Source: CALAGB01 sp963789565 (GTDB lineage Bacteria > Chloroflexota > Chloroflexia > Thermomicrobiales > Thermomicrobiaceae). From it: a stretch of 64,000 nucleotides of DNA. Positions 7,382 to 16,763 of the stretch are shown here, piece after piece. The notes below the pieces were generated by a model that saw only the letters and a list, made by a program, of their open reading frames with translations, had not been told where the DNA came from and did no database searches. The translations under genes and the position numbers were made by a program. The first letter of the stretch is position 1, and each line of letters starts with the position of its first letter. The stretch covers positions 186,001-250,000 of the forward strand of contig CAWBKX010000002.1 in assembly GCA_963789565.1 (NCBI GenBank), given 5' to 3'.

Positions 7382-8242
7382 CTAGGCACGCTCTTGCGGG
7401 TGGCCCTGTGGTGGATGGAACTGTCGCATCGAGACACGGCAGCGTTCCACGGCTTCGGAGATGCGCTTCAAGCTGGCTGGTCGCCACCACGCCTGCACGG
7501 CAACTGGGCTCAGTTCGAGCGTTACCAGCCCGTCATACTGCGACTGCGCCAGCCTCAGCAATACGTCGTCGAGTGGCAGAATGCCGTGTCCGGGCAGTTG
7601 ATGATCACGACGCATGGCGTTCCACAGTCCGATGCGGTACTGCCGTTCGGCCACGTCGCTCAGATGGATATTGGCGATACGCGGCAAAAACGCCTTGAGC
7701 GTATCCAGAAGCTCCCAGTTTCGACTGGCTGCATGAGCCGTGTCATAGGTGATCTTGAGGTCCCACTCTTCGGTCAGCCAGAGGAGCCGATGGGGATGGT
7801 CGAAAGCCCAGGTTGGTGTCGTGCTCTTGGATCGACCGCTGTTTTCAATTGCCAGCGAGAAATGCCCGCGCTGCGAGATATCGACTGCAGTATTGACCGC
7901 GTCAAACCACACGCGTGCGGCCGGATCATGCAAAGACTGCACCTGTGGCGTGTGCACCACCAGTGCCTTGCAGCGTGGAAACCGAGACGCGATGCGAGCC
8001 GAATCGATAATATCTCGTGCGAGAACCTCGGGAGCGGCATTCCGCAGTCGCAGGATCGTATGTACCGAACGAACCGGAACTTCGTAGTGCTCTTCGAGGC
8101 GGCATATATATTCGGGATCAATGCGGCTCGAACGAGGCGTGAGCATTAACTCAACGCCGTCCACAGCGGCATCGTGGGCGAGACTCATGGAGCTTTCGGC
8201 GGAGAATCCGGGGAACGCGCCGGTTGAGAGAATCAGTTTCAT
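7382..8242 (-). CDS. Xylose isomerase-like TIM-barrel protein
   Basis: The 286-residue product is of the AP endonuclease 2/xylose isomerase-like fold used by sugar epimerases, isomerases and endonuclease IV. It begins MKLILSTGAFPG and shows the spread-out metal ligands of the fold: Glu in LAIENSG, Asp and His in ITYDTAHA, His in NIHLSD, His in GHGILP and Glu in VTLELSP. Start 8242 is chosen because the N-terminal beta strand begins there; codons further upstream read as non-family sequence. It is the last gene of a minus-strand group. Substrate unknown; a sugar-phosphate or cyclitol epimerase is as likely as a DNA-repair enzyme. Confidence 0.8.
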   Translation of the reverse strand: MKLILSTGAFPGFSAESSMSLAHDAAVDGVELMLTPRSSRIDPEYICRLEEHYEVPVRSVHTILRLRNAAPEVLARDIIDSARIASRFPRCKALVVHTPQVQSLHDPAARVWFDAVNTAVDISQRGHFSLAIENSGRSKSTTPTWAFDHPHRLLWLTEEWDLKITYDTAHAASRNWELLDTLKAFLPRIANIHLSDVAERQYRIGLWNAMRRDHQLPGHGILPLDDVLLRLAQSQYDGLVTLELSPVAVQAWWRPASLKRISEAVERCRVSMRQFHPPQGHPQERA

Positions 8243-8403
8243 CAAAGGGTTACCCGCCAGCCTGGGATGCTTCGACTGATAACTCTGGTGGCGTATCGAG
8301 CGACGTGCTTCGCGCTCGACTGAATTGAGTCTAGCACGCTCTCCGTGTGAGAACACCCCAATCCCGCCCTGAATCGGTTGTGATGTGACCACAATTCTCT
8401 CAG

Positions 8404-9300
8404 CTAGATCTGAGTCGGAAGGCCCGCGGCATTGGCAACCGCGCGGATCACGGCGTGCTGCGTCGCGACATTGAGCACCAACGAGTCTCGTGGCTGCAGC
8501 TTGCCCTCGTGACGACTCAGAACGAAGATCGTGTCGCCGTCGAACAACGTGTGTGCGGGATGAATTGCCCGCGCCAGTCCGTCGTGCGCCGCTATTGCTA
8601 TGCGGACGAGATCATCGCGTCCGAGAGCGCCGTCGACCGCGATCACTCCGATGGTGGTGTTTTCGCCCGATTTGGCTTGGGGCTCGACACCGCCCAGGAT
8701 GGTCTCTTCCAATGTCGGCCGGCCCGCCAGTTCAGTGACGGCGAGATCCCCCACGGCATTGACCGCGAGTATGGCCGCGACCGTCCCGGCATTGGTGTCG
8801 ATCTTGGCCGCGCCAATCCCTGACGGCCGGCCCTCGCGGCTCGCGATTTTTGCGACCGTCGCACCCGCGCCCGCGCCATGACGTCCGGAGGTCCAGCCAT
8901 CGACCGCCGCGCTCGCTGCACAGTCGTACCCGGATTGAGCGTCCGGCCAGATCGGATCATCGCCTTTCAAGTCATAGAGAACGGCCGCCGATACGATCGG
9001 AACCGGAATGCTGGCGGTCTGGAATCCTTTTCCCTGTTCGCGCAGCCAGCGCACCACCCCATCCGCCGCGCCCAAGCCAAACGCGCTGCCTCCGGTCAGG
9101 AGCACAGCGTTCACGTGCTGAACCATGCGGCCCTCTCCGAGGAGTGACGTCTCTCGTGTGCCCGGTGCGCCACCGCGCACATCGACGACCGCCAACGCTG
9201 CTTCGTCCGGGATGACGACCGTGCAGCCTGTACCGCTGGATTCGTGCGTCCAATGGCCCACTCGGAAGCCTGGGAGCGAAAATCCGCTCGATTCAGCCAT
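8404..9300 (-). CDS. P1 family (S58, DmpA-like) peptidase
   Basis: This resembles the L-aminopeptidase/D-esterase and NylC-type amidases, N-terminal-nucleophile enzymes that cleave themselves into two chains. It has LPGFRVGHWTH near the start, LLTGGSAFGLGAADGV in the middle and HGAGAGATVAK further on, all hallmark blocks. The length is about 298 residues. Two adjacent ATGs (9303 and 9300) are possible; GAGGGG fits the second at 7 bases. It ends 161 bases before the TIM-barrel gene start. The natural substrate cannot be told. Confidence 0.85.
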   Translation of the reverse strand: MAESSGFSLPGFRVGHWTHESSGTGCTVVIPDEAALAVVDVRGGAPGTRETSLLGEGRMVQHVNAVLLTGGSAFGLGAADGVVRWLREQGKGFQTASIPVPIVSAAVLYDLKGDDPIWPDAQSGYDCAASAAVDGWTSGRHGAGAGATVAKIASREGRPSGIGAAKIDTNAGTVAAILAVNAVGDLAVTELAGRPTLEETILGGVEPQAKSGENTTIGVIAVDGALGRDDLVRIAIAAHDGLARAIHPAHTLFDGDTIFVLSRHEGKLQPRDSLVLNVATQHAVIRAVANAAGLPTQI

Positions 9301-9340
9301 CATGCAACCCCTCAGCACGCGATAGTCTGGCTTCGTAAGG

Positions 9341-10114
9341 TCAGACTGTTACCTGTACGCCGCTCTGGGCCACGGTGATGGCGCCGCTGAACGTCTCGCG
9401 AGCATGACTCGCGGTTTCAGCGAGTCCGTTCTCTTGCCAGATGTGCGTCAACAACAAATGCTTAGCGGCGGCCAGTTCCGCGAGCTTTCCAGCTTCGGAA
9501 CCGGTCAGATGGCCCTCGCTCTTCGGTGCGTCCGGCGGCTGAGGCGGCGTCGTGGCTTCGCAAACGAGCAGGTCGGCATCCGCCGCGAAGGGAACCAGCC
9601 CCTCCTGATAGTTCGTGTCGGCAAGATAGACGATCGAGCGACCCGCGCACTCGATGCGCATGGCCCAGCACGGAATGAAATGCGTCGTTGGAGTGAAGCT
9701 CACGTGAAATGGGCCCACGTCAACGGCGCCGTTCGGATCGTATTCTACGACCGCGAATTCACCGTCAAAGAACGGACCGCCTTGCTCTGGTCCGCTGGCA
9801 AAGACCTCTTCGAGTTTGGCCAGAAAACCGACACCGCCCGGCGGCATCCAAAGAGGGACGCGAGGGCCGCTCCCTCCCGGAACGTACTTCAGCCCGTATC
9901 TGAAAGGAAGGAGATCGATGGTGTGATCCGAGTGAAGATGGGAGATCAGGACCGCGCCTACGTTGCGGAGCGTTGTGAATCGACGCAATACTGGCACGCT
10001 CCCAGGGCCACAGTCGAGCACCAACGAGTATCCATCATGCTCGATCAAGTAGCTGGATGACGCATCACCAGGGTTGGGGCATGCGGCGGAACCGCCCAAC
10101 ACGATCAATCGCAT
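9341..10114 (-). CDS. MBL-fold metal-dependent hydrolase
   Basis: This is a metallo-beta-lactamase-fold protein of 257 residues, similar in size and plan to short ribonuclease Z-like and arylsulfatase-like members. The metal motif HLHSDH is at residues 59-64, with further ligands expected in FIPCWAMR, LADTNYQ and LLLTHIW. Its first codons overlap the end of the upstream histidine phosphatase gene by 10 bases, so the two are probably co-translated. The substrate is not evident; tRNA 3' processing is possible but the long exosite arm of RNase Z is not obvious. Confidence 0.83.
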   Translation of the reverse strand: MRLIVLGGSAACPNPGDASSSYLIEHDGYSLVLDCGPGSVPVLRRFTTLRNVGAVLISHLHSDHTIDLLPFRYGLKYVPGGSGPRVPLWMPPGGVGFLAKLEEVFASGPEQGGPFFDGEFAVVEYDPNGAVDVGPFHVSFTPTTHFIPCWAMRIECAGRSIVYLADTNYQEGLVPFAADADLLVCEATTPPQPPDAPKSEGHLTGSEAGKLAELAAAKHLLLTHIWQENGLAETASHARETFSGAITVAQSGVQVTV

Positions 10115-10740
10115 GACGCGTCATCCTCCTCCAAATGAGCAACATCGTTCCAGCACGTTATCTGGCACGTCTCTCGACCATTCATCTCCACCCGCGTGAT
10201 GCTGCAGTTTTCCAGGCGGTTTCTGGTCCAATCGTTTGGGTCTGTTCCAGCGAGTTGATTGACCGCCGAAGCGATGACGCCTTCGTGGGCCACGACCACG
10301 AGCGACTCGTGGTCGTGTTGGCGAATGATTTGTCTGACAGCGGCGATCACCCGGTCATGGAACTCCTGTCGCGATTCGCCATTTGGAAACCGGAACGCGG
10401 TGTCCGCGAAGTCGAACATCTTGGAGTAAATCTCGGGATGTGTTGACTGAATGGCGCCGATGGTCGAGCCTTCCATGTCTCCGAAGTGGAACTCGGCCAG
10501 ATCATCGTGATAGTAAGGTACCAGGTTCGACCGCGCGGCAATTCGTTCAGCGGTTACCCGAGCGCGCGAGAGTGGACTCGAGTAGAGTGCGTTCATCGAT
10601 CCCAGCAACGCGATGCGTTCCGCGACGCGCTCAGCTTGCCAGAGACCGAGCGTGTTGAGTGGCTCGTCGGTTCGCCCGTGCAGGAGCAGTTCGATGTTGC
10701 TGCGGGTTTGGCCGTGTCGTACGAACACAAGTTCAGTCAT
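10105..10740 (-). CDS. Histidine phosphatase family protein
   Basis: This phosphoglycerate-mutase-like phosphatase has 211 residues. The catalytic RHG lies at residues 8-10 (FVRHGQTRSN), and the second histidine is in VVAHEGVI. It is the cobC/GpmB-like class that acts on phosphomonoesters; the substrate is unknown. Start 10740 places MTELVFVRHG at the N-terminus; an ATG at 10761 would add seven residues. It overlaps the end of nth by 8 bases and the MBL gene by 10, so the three form a tightly coupled unit. Confidence 0.87.
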   Translation of the reverse strand: MTELVFVRHGQTRSNIELLLHGRTDEPLNTLGLWQAERVAERIALLGSMNALYSSPLSRARVTAERIAARSNLVPYYHDDLAEFHFGDMEGSTIGAIQSTHPEIYSKMFDFADTAFRFPNGESRQEFHDRVIAAVRQIIRQHDHESLVVVAHEGVIASAVNQLAGTDPNDWTRNRLENCSITRVEMNGRETCQITCWNDVAHLEEDDASCD

Positions 10741-11446
10741 GGTGGATCCCTGTTGATTCATTTTCGACAATCGCAGTGGTCGCGGCGTAGTCGCACAGGT
10801 CTCGCACGCAACACTCGGCGCATTTCGGACCACGCGCGCGACAAATGCGCCGCCCATGTGTGATCAGATTGACGTGAAACGAATAGACGTCCTCTTCGGG
10901 CAGCATTGATTCCAGCAACTCGTGTGCTTTTTCCGCGTTAGTCGCTGTGTCGATTAGTCCGACGCGACGAGCCACTCGATGAACATGGGTATCGACCGGC
11001 AGCGCGGGTCGTTTGCAGGCAAACAACAGTACGCAGGCAGCGGTCTTCGGACCAACTCCCGGAAGGGCCTGCAGTCGTGACTTTGCCTCCGACAGCGAAA
11101 GTTCGTCGAGGTCCTCGAGTGCTCCGGTCCGGAGTATCGTTGCCACGACCGTCTTTATTCGTGGCGCCTTCGTGGCAGCGAGCCCGCCGGGCCGGATCGC
11201 GCGTTCAATGTCGGTCTCAGCGGCATCCGCCACGTCGCCCCAGGTCGGAAATGCCGCTTTCAACGAATCAAATGCTCGTTCACAGTTCACGTCGGACGTA
11301 TGCTGCGAGAGAATGGTCATCACAAGTTCGTCGAGTGGTGGTCGCGCGACGTGCCACGTCGGGCGGCCGTATTCTTGCTCAAGACGATGTACCAGTTCGC
11401 CGGTACGGTCGGTGGCTCTCGACGTGGCGTGAACGTGCTCTGACAT
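10733..11446 (-). CDS. nth: Endonuclease III
   Basis: This is a DNA glycosylase/AP lyase for oxidised pyrimidines in base excision repair. The helix-hairpin-helix LPGVGPKTAACVL carries the lyase lysine and the catalytic aspartate is in LPVDTHVHRV. The C-terminus has C-X6-C-X2-C-X5-C for the 4Fe-4S cluster. The length is 237 residues. The ATG at 11446 is preferred to a TTG at 11479 that adds non-family residues. It is the first gene of the minus-strand group and divergent from malQ. Confidence 0.93.
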   Translation of the reverse strand: MSEHVHATSRATDRTGELVHRLEQEYGRPTWHVARPPLDELVMTILSQHTSDVNCERAFDSLKAAFPTWGDVADAAETDIERAIRPGGLAATKAPRIKTVVATILRTGALEDLDELSLSEAKSRLQALPGVGPKTAACVLLFACKRPALPVDTHVHRVARRVGLIDTATNAEKAHELLESMLPEEDVYSFHVNLITHGRRICRARGPKCAECCVRDLCDYAATTAIVENESTGIHHD

Positions 11447-11569
11447 GCCTGCATTGTACAACCGAGCGGCCCCGACCAAGCCGTGCTGAGTCGCCAGCAG
11501 GACGTGCGTCCGGATTTATTGCCAAGCTTGCGTTGAATCGTGAATGAGTAGATCAGGAGTAGCCCCTAC

Positions 11570-13075
11570 ATGTCCGGTGTCGACCAGTCGAGAAGTTGCG
11601 GTATCCTGCTTCATCCGACGTCCCTACCAGGTCCGAGCGGGGTCGGTGACATCGGCGAGGCAGCGCTTGAGTTTGTCCGATTCTTGGCGGAAGCGCGCCA
11701 GGGCATCTGGCAGGTACTTCCACTGGGTCCCATTGGCAAAGCCAATTCGCCCTATGACAGCAGCTCTGCATTCGCAGGAAATCCGCTCCTGGTCGCCGAG
11801 AACTGGCTTGTCAAGCACGATCTCGTGTCATGCGATGACATCGAGCCGGATCTGATTTCCGACGATCACGTCGACTTCGTGGCGGCCCGCGCCCGTAAGG
11901 ATCGGGTCCTGAAGCGAGCGTTCGAACGATTTACCGAACGGCGCCCGGAGGACATGGTGCGTCGACTCGAAGAATTTCGTCGGCGCGAGTCGTCCTGGCT
12001 CGATGATTTCGCCCTCTTCAATGCTCTCACCGATTATCACGAAGGAGCCTCGTGGTGGGAATGGCCGGAAGCGCTGACGCGGCGCGACCCGGATGCCCTG
12101 GCTCACGCTCGGGTTGAGGTTCACGACGCAGTGAGATTCCATGAGTTCGTGCAGTTCCTGTTCGACGTGCAATGGCATGAACTCCGCCTTCGGGCAAACC
12201 ACTCCGGCATCAGAATCATGGGCGACATACCCATTTATGTGTCGCTCGACAGTTCCGACGTGTGGGCCAATCAGCGTATTTTCGTGTTGGACGAGGACTG
12301 TCGACCAACCGTGATCGCGGGAGTGCCCCCCGATTATTTCTCCGAGACGGGCCAGCTCTGGGGAAATCCGTGCTATCGGTGGGGCGAACTACGCCGTTCA
12401 GGTTATCGCTGGTGGATCGAACGATTTCGACGTACCTTTTCGCTGACGGGCATGGTTCGAGTCGATCACTTCCGGGCGTTCGAGGACGGTTGGCAGGTCC
12501 CCGCGGACGAGACGACTGCCATCAACGGAATGTGGGTGCCAGGGCCCGGTTCCGAGCTGTTTTCCGAGGTTCGTCGAGCACTTGGCAAGCTTCCGATCGT
12601 GGTCGAGGATCTGGGAATGATCACCGACGACGTGCATGAGCTGCGGCGCACTCTCGGGTATCCAGGCATGAAAGTGCTGCAGTTTGCCTTTGGTGACGAC
12701 AACCGGAACCCATACCTACCGCACAACTTCGAGGCCAATACCGTTGTCTACACCGGCACTCACGACAACAACACGACGGTGGGATGGTATGAGGGTCTTG
12801 AAGATTCGATACGCGAGCGCGTGATCAAATATGCAGGTGGATGCAATGAGGGAGTCAACTGGGCGCTAATTCGACTGGCGTATTTGTCAGTTGCGTCAAC
12901 AGCCATAGTCCCAGCGCAGGATCTCGTTGGTCTTGGCGCCGACTCGCGAATGAATACTCCTGGGACAGTCGAGAACAACTGGGCCTGGCGGATGAAGGCA
13001 GGCTCGCTGTCTGACGACATTGCCCTTCGTTTGCGCGACTTGACCAATCTCTACCGCCGAGGCAGCCAGGCATAA
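11570..13075 (+). CDS. malQ: 4-alpha-glucanotransferase (amylomaltase, GH77)
   Basis: The enzyme transfers alpha-1,4-glucan segments between maltodextrins in glycogen/maltose metabolism. It begins with ILLHPTSLPGPSGVGDIG, the typical GH77 entry. The catalytic residues fall in VRVDHFRAF (D299, nucleophile), VVEDLGM (E346, acid/base) and GTHDNNT (D399). At 501 residues it is a standard short bacterial form. It ends 8 bases from the convergent DUF983 gene. No other glycogen genes are nearby. Confidence 0.95.
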   Translation: MSGVDQSRSCGILLHPTSLPGPSGVGDIGEAALEFVRFLAEARQGIWQVLPLGPIGKANSPYDSSSAFAGNPLLVAENWLVKHDLVSCDDIEPDLISDDHVDFVAARARKDRVLKRAFERFTERRPEDMVRRLEEFRRRESSWLDDFALFNALTDYHEGASWWEWPEALTRRDPDALAHARVEVHDAVRFHEFVQFLFDVQWHELRLRANHSGIRIMGDIPIYVSLDSSDVWANQRIFVLDEDCRPTVIAGVPPDYFSETGQLWGNPCYRWGELRRSGYRWWIERFRRTFSLTGMVRVDHFRAFEDGWQVPADETTAINGMWVPGPGSELFSEVRRALGKLPIVVEDLGMITDDVHELRRTLGYPGMKVLQFAFGDDNRNPYLPHNFEANTVVYTGTHDNNTTVGWYEGLEDSIRERVIKYAGGCNEGVNWALIRLAYLSVASTAIVPAQDLVGLGADSRMNTPGTVENNWAWRMKAGSLSDDIALRLRDLTNLYRRGSQA

Positions 13076-13083
13076 CATCGAAT

Positions 13084-13515
13084 CTATGGGGTAGGTTCTT
13101 TGTCTGCTTCGGCGCGCTCTTTCGTCAGACGAAGTGACACGACCTCAAACTGTTCACGCTCCTCAAGGGGGTGGATCATCAAGTCAATCGCAACCCAGAG
13201 CGTCTTCGAGATCGGGTAGAAGAAGAGCGGGAAGACGGCATTTAGGGCGATTGCAGCCACCAAAATCGGAACCATCGGGACATCTGGCCAGGTCCAGATC
13301 ACATACGTCGCTGTCACGGCAATGAAGACCAGCTCAGTTACGACGGTGTTGATCGCGACGGCTCCAGTCCAATAACCCTCTTCGCGCTCGAAATAAAGCC
13401 CACAGTTCGGGCAGCGGTCGATCATCCGCAGCCATTGGCGAAACAGGTGGCCCTGACCGCAATTCGGACAGCGACGCAGCAGACCTCGCCACAGCATATT
13501 GAGATGGTCGTTCAT
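13084..13515 (-). CDS. DUF983 membrane protein
   Basis: A 143-residue protein with two CPNC pairs (C16/C19 and C35/C38) that probably bind zinc, followed by two transmembrane segments at about residues 50-75 and 80-102. This is the DUF983 pattern; members occur near cytochrome oxidase genes in other bacteria, but the role is unknown. Here it stands alone, convergent with malQ. No heme-copper oxidase genes are in the window. Confidence 0.85.
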   Translation of the reverse strand: MNDHLNMLWRGLLRRCPNCGQGHLFRQWLRMIDRCPNCGLYFEREEGYWTGAVAINTVVTELVFIAVTATYVIWTWPDVPMVPILVAAIALNAVFPLFFYPISKTLWVAIDLMIHPLEEREQFEVVSLRLTKERAEADKEPTP

Positions 13516-13955
13516 GGGTTAGGTCCCTCTGTTGTGTTATCGGGCGCGCCGCACTCGAATCAGTCACGTCACCGGAATTTTACCCTCCCTGGTCCAGCGT
13601 GATGCCGATTCAGCGTTACCGTCTCGAATCCGGTCCAACATTTGTCTGTCCACCTATCGACGGCGACGAATATCGAGGTCGAAGTCAACGGGGCGTTGCA
13701 CGCAGTTGTCACGCTTCTCGCTTCGCTGCAATGTCAGGTGAACGCGCCGTGCTGGTCCAATTTTCGTCGTGATTGTCCAAGCCCGTGGGCAAACACAGGG
13801 ATCTGCCCGGCAATCAACCTTTTGCAACCTGCGCTAGATGATCGAGTCTGGACGAAGTTGGTCAGTCGAATTATGCTGAGCACGTTCTATACATTTCAGT
13901 GTGGTGACCTTGCCCTGGAAAGAGCGGAACCATTGAGCAAAAAGGAGGCACGCCG
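13516..13955. other. 440-base gap before the PRC-barrel gene
   Basis: A reading frame at 13642-13959 has no SD and no family likeness, and I reject it. The stretch should contain the promoters for the divergent DUF983 and PRC-barrel genes. I see only loose -10-like sequence (TATACA at about 13891) without a well-spaced -35. Confidence 0.4.
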
Positions 13956-14597
13956 ATGAGGGCGCAGCTTGGCACTCACGTGCGCACACGCGATGACAAG
14001 GATCTCGGAGTCGTCGAATGGGTGCTTGTCGACCCTGAGAGGCTCGCAGTCACGAGCCTCGGAGTCAGACATGGGCACATCCGCGAACACGCGGTAAAAA
14101 TCCCACTGGAGGAGATTTCCGTCAGTCCAGACCAGGAGAGTTTGATCGCCGCTATAGACGAAGCGGACACACGCGCCCTGACTCATCGATCTGATGGCGA
14201 TCATCCGGGGATTGTGAACGGTGACGCCGTCGCGGCATCAGTGGGTGGAGGCGTGTGGCCAGCCAATGCATTCGCGGCCAAGCGGCGCGATCCTGAGGCG
14301 ACTCCGCTGCATTCGGAGCTGCAAGAGATGGTCGATATGGTCAACAGTGACGTTGTCGTCCTTGGAGATGGCAGCGACGTCTACGACAAAGACATGAAGC
14401 ACGTAGGTGAGATCGAGCAGATCCGTTTCGAAACACACACGGGTCAGGTCTTGAGTCTCGAGATGAAGGGCGGATTTCTGCACCATACGGAGTTCGAGCT
14501 GCCCGGTGAAATTATCGGTGGGGTCGACGAGGGGTCGATCTATCTGACGCTGGACCACGAGGACGTCAAGAAGCACATCCTTGAGCGAGATCACTGA
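13956..14597 (+). CDS. PRC-barrel domain protein (two repeats)
   Basis: A soluble 213-residue protein with two PRC-barrel-like halves, about residues 1-60 (LGTHVRTRDDKDLGVVEWVLVD) and 125-195 (VVLGDGSDVYDKDMKHVGEIEQIR). PRC barrels occur in RimM and photosynthetic reaction centre H subunits; stand-alone copies are often stress proteins. AGGAGG lies 7 bases before the ATG. Its neighbour, facing it across a perfect hairpin, is a small heat-shock protein, which fits a stress role. The specific function is unknown. Confidence 0.78.
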   Translation: MRAQLGTHVRTRDDKDLGVVEWVLVDPERLAVTSLGVRHGHIREHAVKIPLEEISVSPDQESLIAAIDEADTRALTHRSDGDHPGIVNGDAVAASVGGGVWPANAFAAKRRDPEATPLHSELQEMVDMVNSDVVVLGDGSDVYDKDMKHVGEIEQIRFETHTGQVLSLEMKGGFLHHTEFELPGEIIGGVDEGSIYLTLDHEDVKKHILERDH

Positions 14598-14610
14598 CGC
14601 CCGATATGTT

Positions 14611-14643
14611 GCACGAGCGAGCCAATATCTGGCTCGCTCGCGA
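14611..14643. terminator. Stem-loop between convergent PRC-barrel and hsp20 genes
   Basis: There is an 11-bp perfect stem, CGAGCGAGCCA/TGGCTCGCTCG (14614-14624, 14630-14640), with loop ATATC. It lies between two converging genes, where a bidirectional terminator is expected. The T-run is poor on both sides, so it may act as a stalling or mRNA-protecting hairpin. Confidence 0.6.
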
Positions 14644-14666
14644 ACGTGCGGAATCGGATCGTCGGA

Positions 14667-15110
14667 CTAGGACGTTTGCGCGGGTTTGACCTCGATCTTA
14701 TTCCCCGGCTTCTCGACGCTCTTCTTGAACGACACGGTGAGGACTCCGTCCTCATATTTCGCGTCTCCGCTGGATTCGTCCACTGGAACGGGCAAGGTCA
14801 CGCTACGCTCAACTGAGCCCACGCGGCGCTCCACGACATGCCAACGACCGCGCGTCTCGTCTCGGTGCTCGTGGCTTTCACCTTTGATTGTCAGCATGCC
14901 ATTGCGCACCTCAACTGAGATGTCCTCGGGCTTCACACCGGGTACCGAGGCCCTGACCGTCACACCGTCGTCCGTCTCCTGGACGTCGAGCGGCATGGTG
15001 CTTCGATCTTCACCCACCCCTGCGCCGTTGGTCACCTCTGAGAAGAGGCGATCGAATCGATCACGTATCGTGTCCATATCCAGGAACCTGGATCGCGGTG
15101 AGATACTCAC
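14667..15110 (-). CDS. Hsp20 small heat-shock protein
   Basis: This is an ATP-independent holdase of 147 residues. The alpha-crystallin domain spans about residues 40-135, with PGVKPEDISVEVRNGMLTI and the final strand GVLTVSFKK. The short C-terminal tail lacks a clear I-X-I motif. Upstream on its strand is TTGTTG-17-TATATA, and the gap to pncB carries several palindromes, suggesting dedicated regulation. No CIRCE element is seen. Confidence 0.93.
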   Translation of the reverse strand: MSISPRSRFLDMDTIRDRFDRLFSEVTNGAGVGEDRSTMPLDVQETDDGVTVRASVPGVKPEDISVEVRNGMLTIKGESHEHRDETRGRWHVVERRVGSVERSVTLPVPVDESSGDAKYEDGVLTVSFKKSVEKPGNKIEVKPAQTS

Positions 15111-15163
15111 ATCGGCCTCCGTTCACACCTGTCGTAACCCGGCAATCACAGTCACCGGGCATG

Positions 15164-15247
15164 CCCTATATAGGGTACGTCCGATGCAGCAACAAGTGCG
15201 CCATGATCTTGGCGCGTTACGTGTCAAACACGTGAAAGGTCCGGACC
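15164..15247. promoter_or_regulatory. hsp20 promoter and palindrome cluster in the hsp20-pncB gap
   Basis: On the minus strand a -10 TATATA (15167-15172) and a -35 TTGTTG (15190-15195) are separated by 17 bases. The -10 lies inside the perfect palindrome CCCTATATAGGG (15164-15175). Upstream come GCGCCA-6-TGGCGC (15198-15215), ACGTGT-3-ACACGT (15219-15233) and GGTCCGGACC (15238-15247). Four dyads in 84 bases between divergent genes look like operators for one or more dimeric regulators. Confidence 0.5.
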
Positions 15248-15356
15248 TTATCGATTCTCTTCTCCCTTACGTAGCTTGCCGAGTCGTCGGGCGTTGCCCG
15301 TCCGTCGGGAAACCAGTAACCTGTCAACCGATGGGTCGATCTGACGCGGAGGTGAT

Positions 15357-16763
15357 ATGACGGAGCGGTCGCACGCGATCGGGCTTTCCACGGATCTCTA
15401 TCAAATGACGATGGGGGCGAGTTACCATGCCCTCGACGTCAACGGCATCGCCACGTTCAGCTTGTTCGTGCGGGGCCTTCCGCCTGAACGCGCCTACCTG
15501 GTGGCGGCAGGACTCGACGACGCGCTCGATCGACTGATGAACCTCCGTTTTGATGCGCCTGCGCTCGAGTATCTGCGCAGCACCGGGCAAGTGCGGTCGG
15601 AATTCGTTGATACACTCGCGAATTTCCGGTTCAGCGGTGACGTGTGGGCGGTTCCCGAGGGCCGCATCGTGTTCGGTGATGAGCCGATTCTGGAGGTTCA
15701 GGCTCCGATTATCGAAGCACAGATTGCTGAGACAATCCTGCTCAACGCTATTCACTACGCCACGATGGTCGCATCCAAAGCTTCTCGTTGCGTATCTGCC
15801 GCGCCAGGCAAATCACTGATCGAATTCGGATTGCGACGTACGCCAAGCGTCGATGCTGGTCTGGCAGCCGCTCGCTCCGCCTTCATCGCCGGATTCAGCG
15901 GGACGAGCAACCTCTTCGCTGGGGAACAGTTCGACATACCAGTTTCGGGCACCGTGGCCCATTCGTTCATCGAGATCTTCACCAACGAACTGGACGCCTT
16001 CCGTGCGTTCAGCCAGACGTTTCCCGGCGATGTCACCCTCCTGATCGACACATACGACGTCATTCAGGGGGCGCGTAACGCCGCAATCGTCGCCAAGGAA
16101 CTGGAGTTCAGTGGCCGGAAAGTTCGCGCGGTACGCATTGACAGTGGCGATCTGATCGACCTCAGCAAACGGGTGCGGTCGATCCTGAACGGCGAGGGAC
16201 TGACCGACGTCGGCATCCTCGCCAGCGGTGGGCTGGACGAACTCGACCTGCAGCGATTCGCCGCGGCCGATGCACCCATCGACGCCTACGGCATTGGAAC
16301 GCGACTGGGTACGTCATCCGACGCGCCGTCGCTCGATATGGTCTACAAGCTCGTGCAGTTCGGCGACGTACCCAAGCTCAAGTTGAGCACAGGTAAGGCC
16401 ACGTTGGTGGGGCCAAAGCAAGTGTGGCGTCGGACCGGACCGGACGGTTTGTTTTCCTCCGACCTCATCGCACGTCGTTCAGATCCATCGCCCGGAGTCG
16501 AGTGGGAGCCGCTGCTCCTGCCGGTGATGCGGAACGGCACACGAACCCGTCGGGACGATCTGCGCGACATCCAGCAACGTCATCGCACTGAGGCTGCGCG
16601 TATGCCACGTGATATGTTTCAACTCTCCGACTTCGCGCGCTTCCCAGTGGAGTTGTCGACCGGCCTCGAGGACGCGCAGCGCACAGCGACAGAGCTCGCA
16701 CGCCGACAGGAGCGAAACGCGGCCACGACCTCGCTACAGAACGTCGATGACTCGGACGACTGA
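15357..16763 (+). CDS. pncB: Nicotinate phosphoribosyltransferase
   Basis: The enzyme makes nicotinate mononucleotide from nicotinate and PRPP in NAD salvage. It carries YQMTMGASYH near residue 17, EFGLRRTPS around 155, and the phosphate-binding VRIDSGDLIDL and ASGGLDE/DAYGIGTRLGTS blocks. Its 468 residues match the long bacterial form. CGGAGGTGAT at 15348-15357 overlaps the ATG region. The gene overlaps the following SUMF1-domain gene by 17 bases. Confidence 0.95.
   Translation: MTERSHAIGLSTDLYQMTMGASYHALDVNGIATFSLFVRGLPPERAYLVAAGLDDALDRLMNLRFDAPALEYLRSTGQVRSEFVDTLANFRFSGDVWAVPEGRIVFGDEPILEVQAPIIEAQIAETILLNAIHYATMVASKASRCVSAAPGKSLIEFGLRRTPSVDAGLAAARSAFIAGFSGTSNLFAGEQFDIPVSGTVAHSFIEIFTNELDAFRAFSQTFPGDVTLLIDTYDVIQGARNAAIVAKELEFSGRKVRAVRIDSGDLIDLSKRVRSILNGEGLTDVGILASGGLDELDLQRFAAADAPIDAYGIGTRLGTSSDAPSLDMVYKLVQFGDVPKLKLSTGKATLVGPKQVWRRTGPDGLFSSDLIARRSDPSPGVEWEPLLLPVMRNGTRTRRDDLRDIQQRHRTEAARMPRDMFQLSDFARFPVELSTGLEDAQRTATELARRQERNAATTSLQNVDDSDD

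Noticed and set aside
6961..7385. Two short frames after the ribosomal operon
   Set aside because: The first begins inside the terminator stem and neither has a ribosome binding site.
13642..13959. Possible 105-residue gene before the PRC-barrel gene
   Set aside because: No SD, no recognisable fold, and its end overlaps the well-supported next start.
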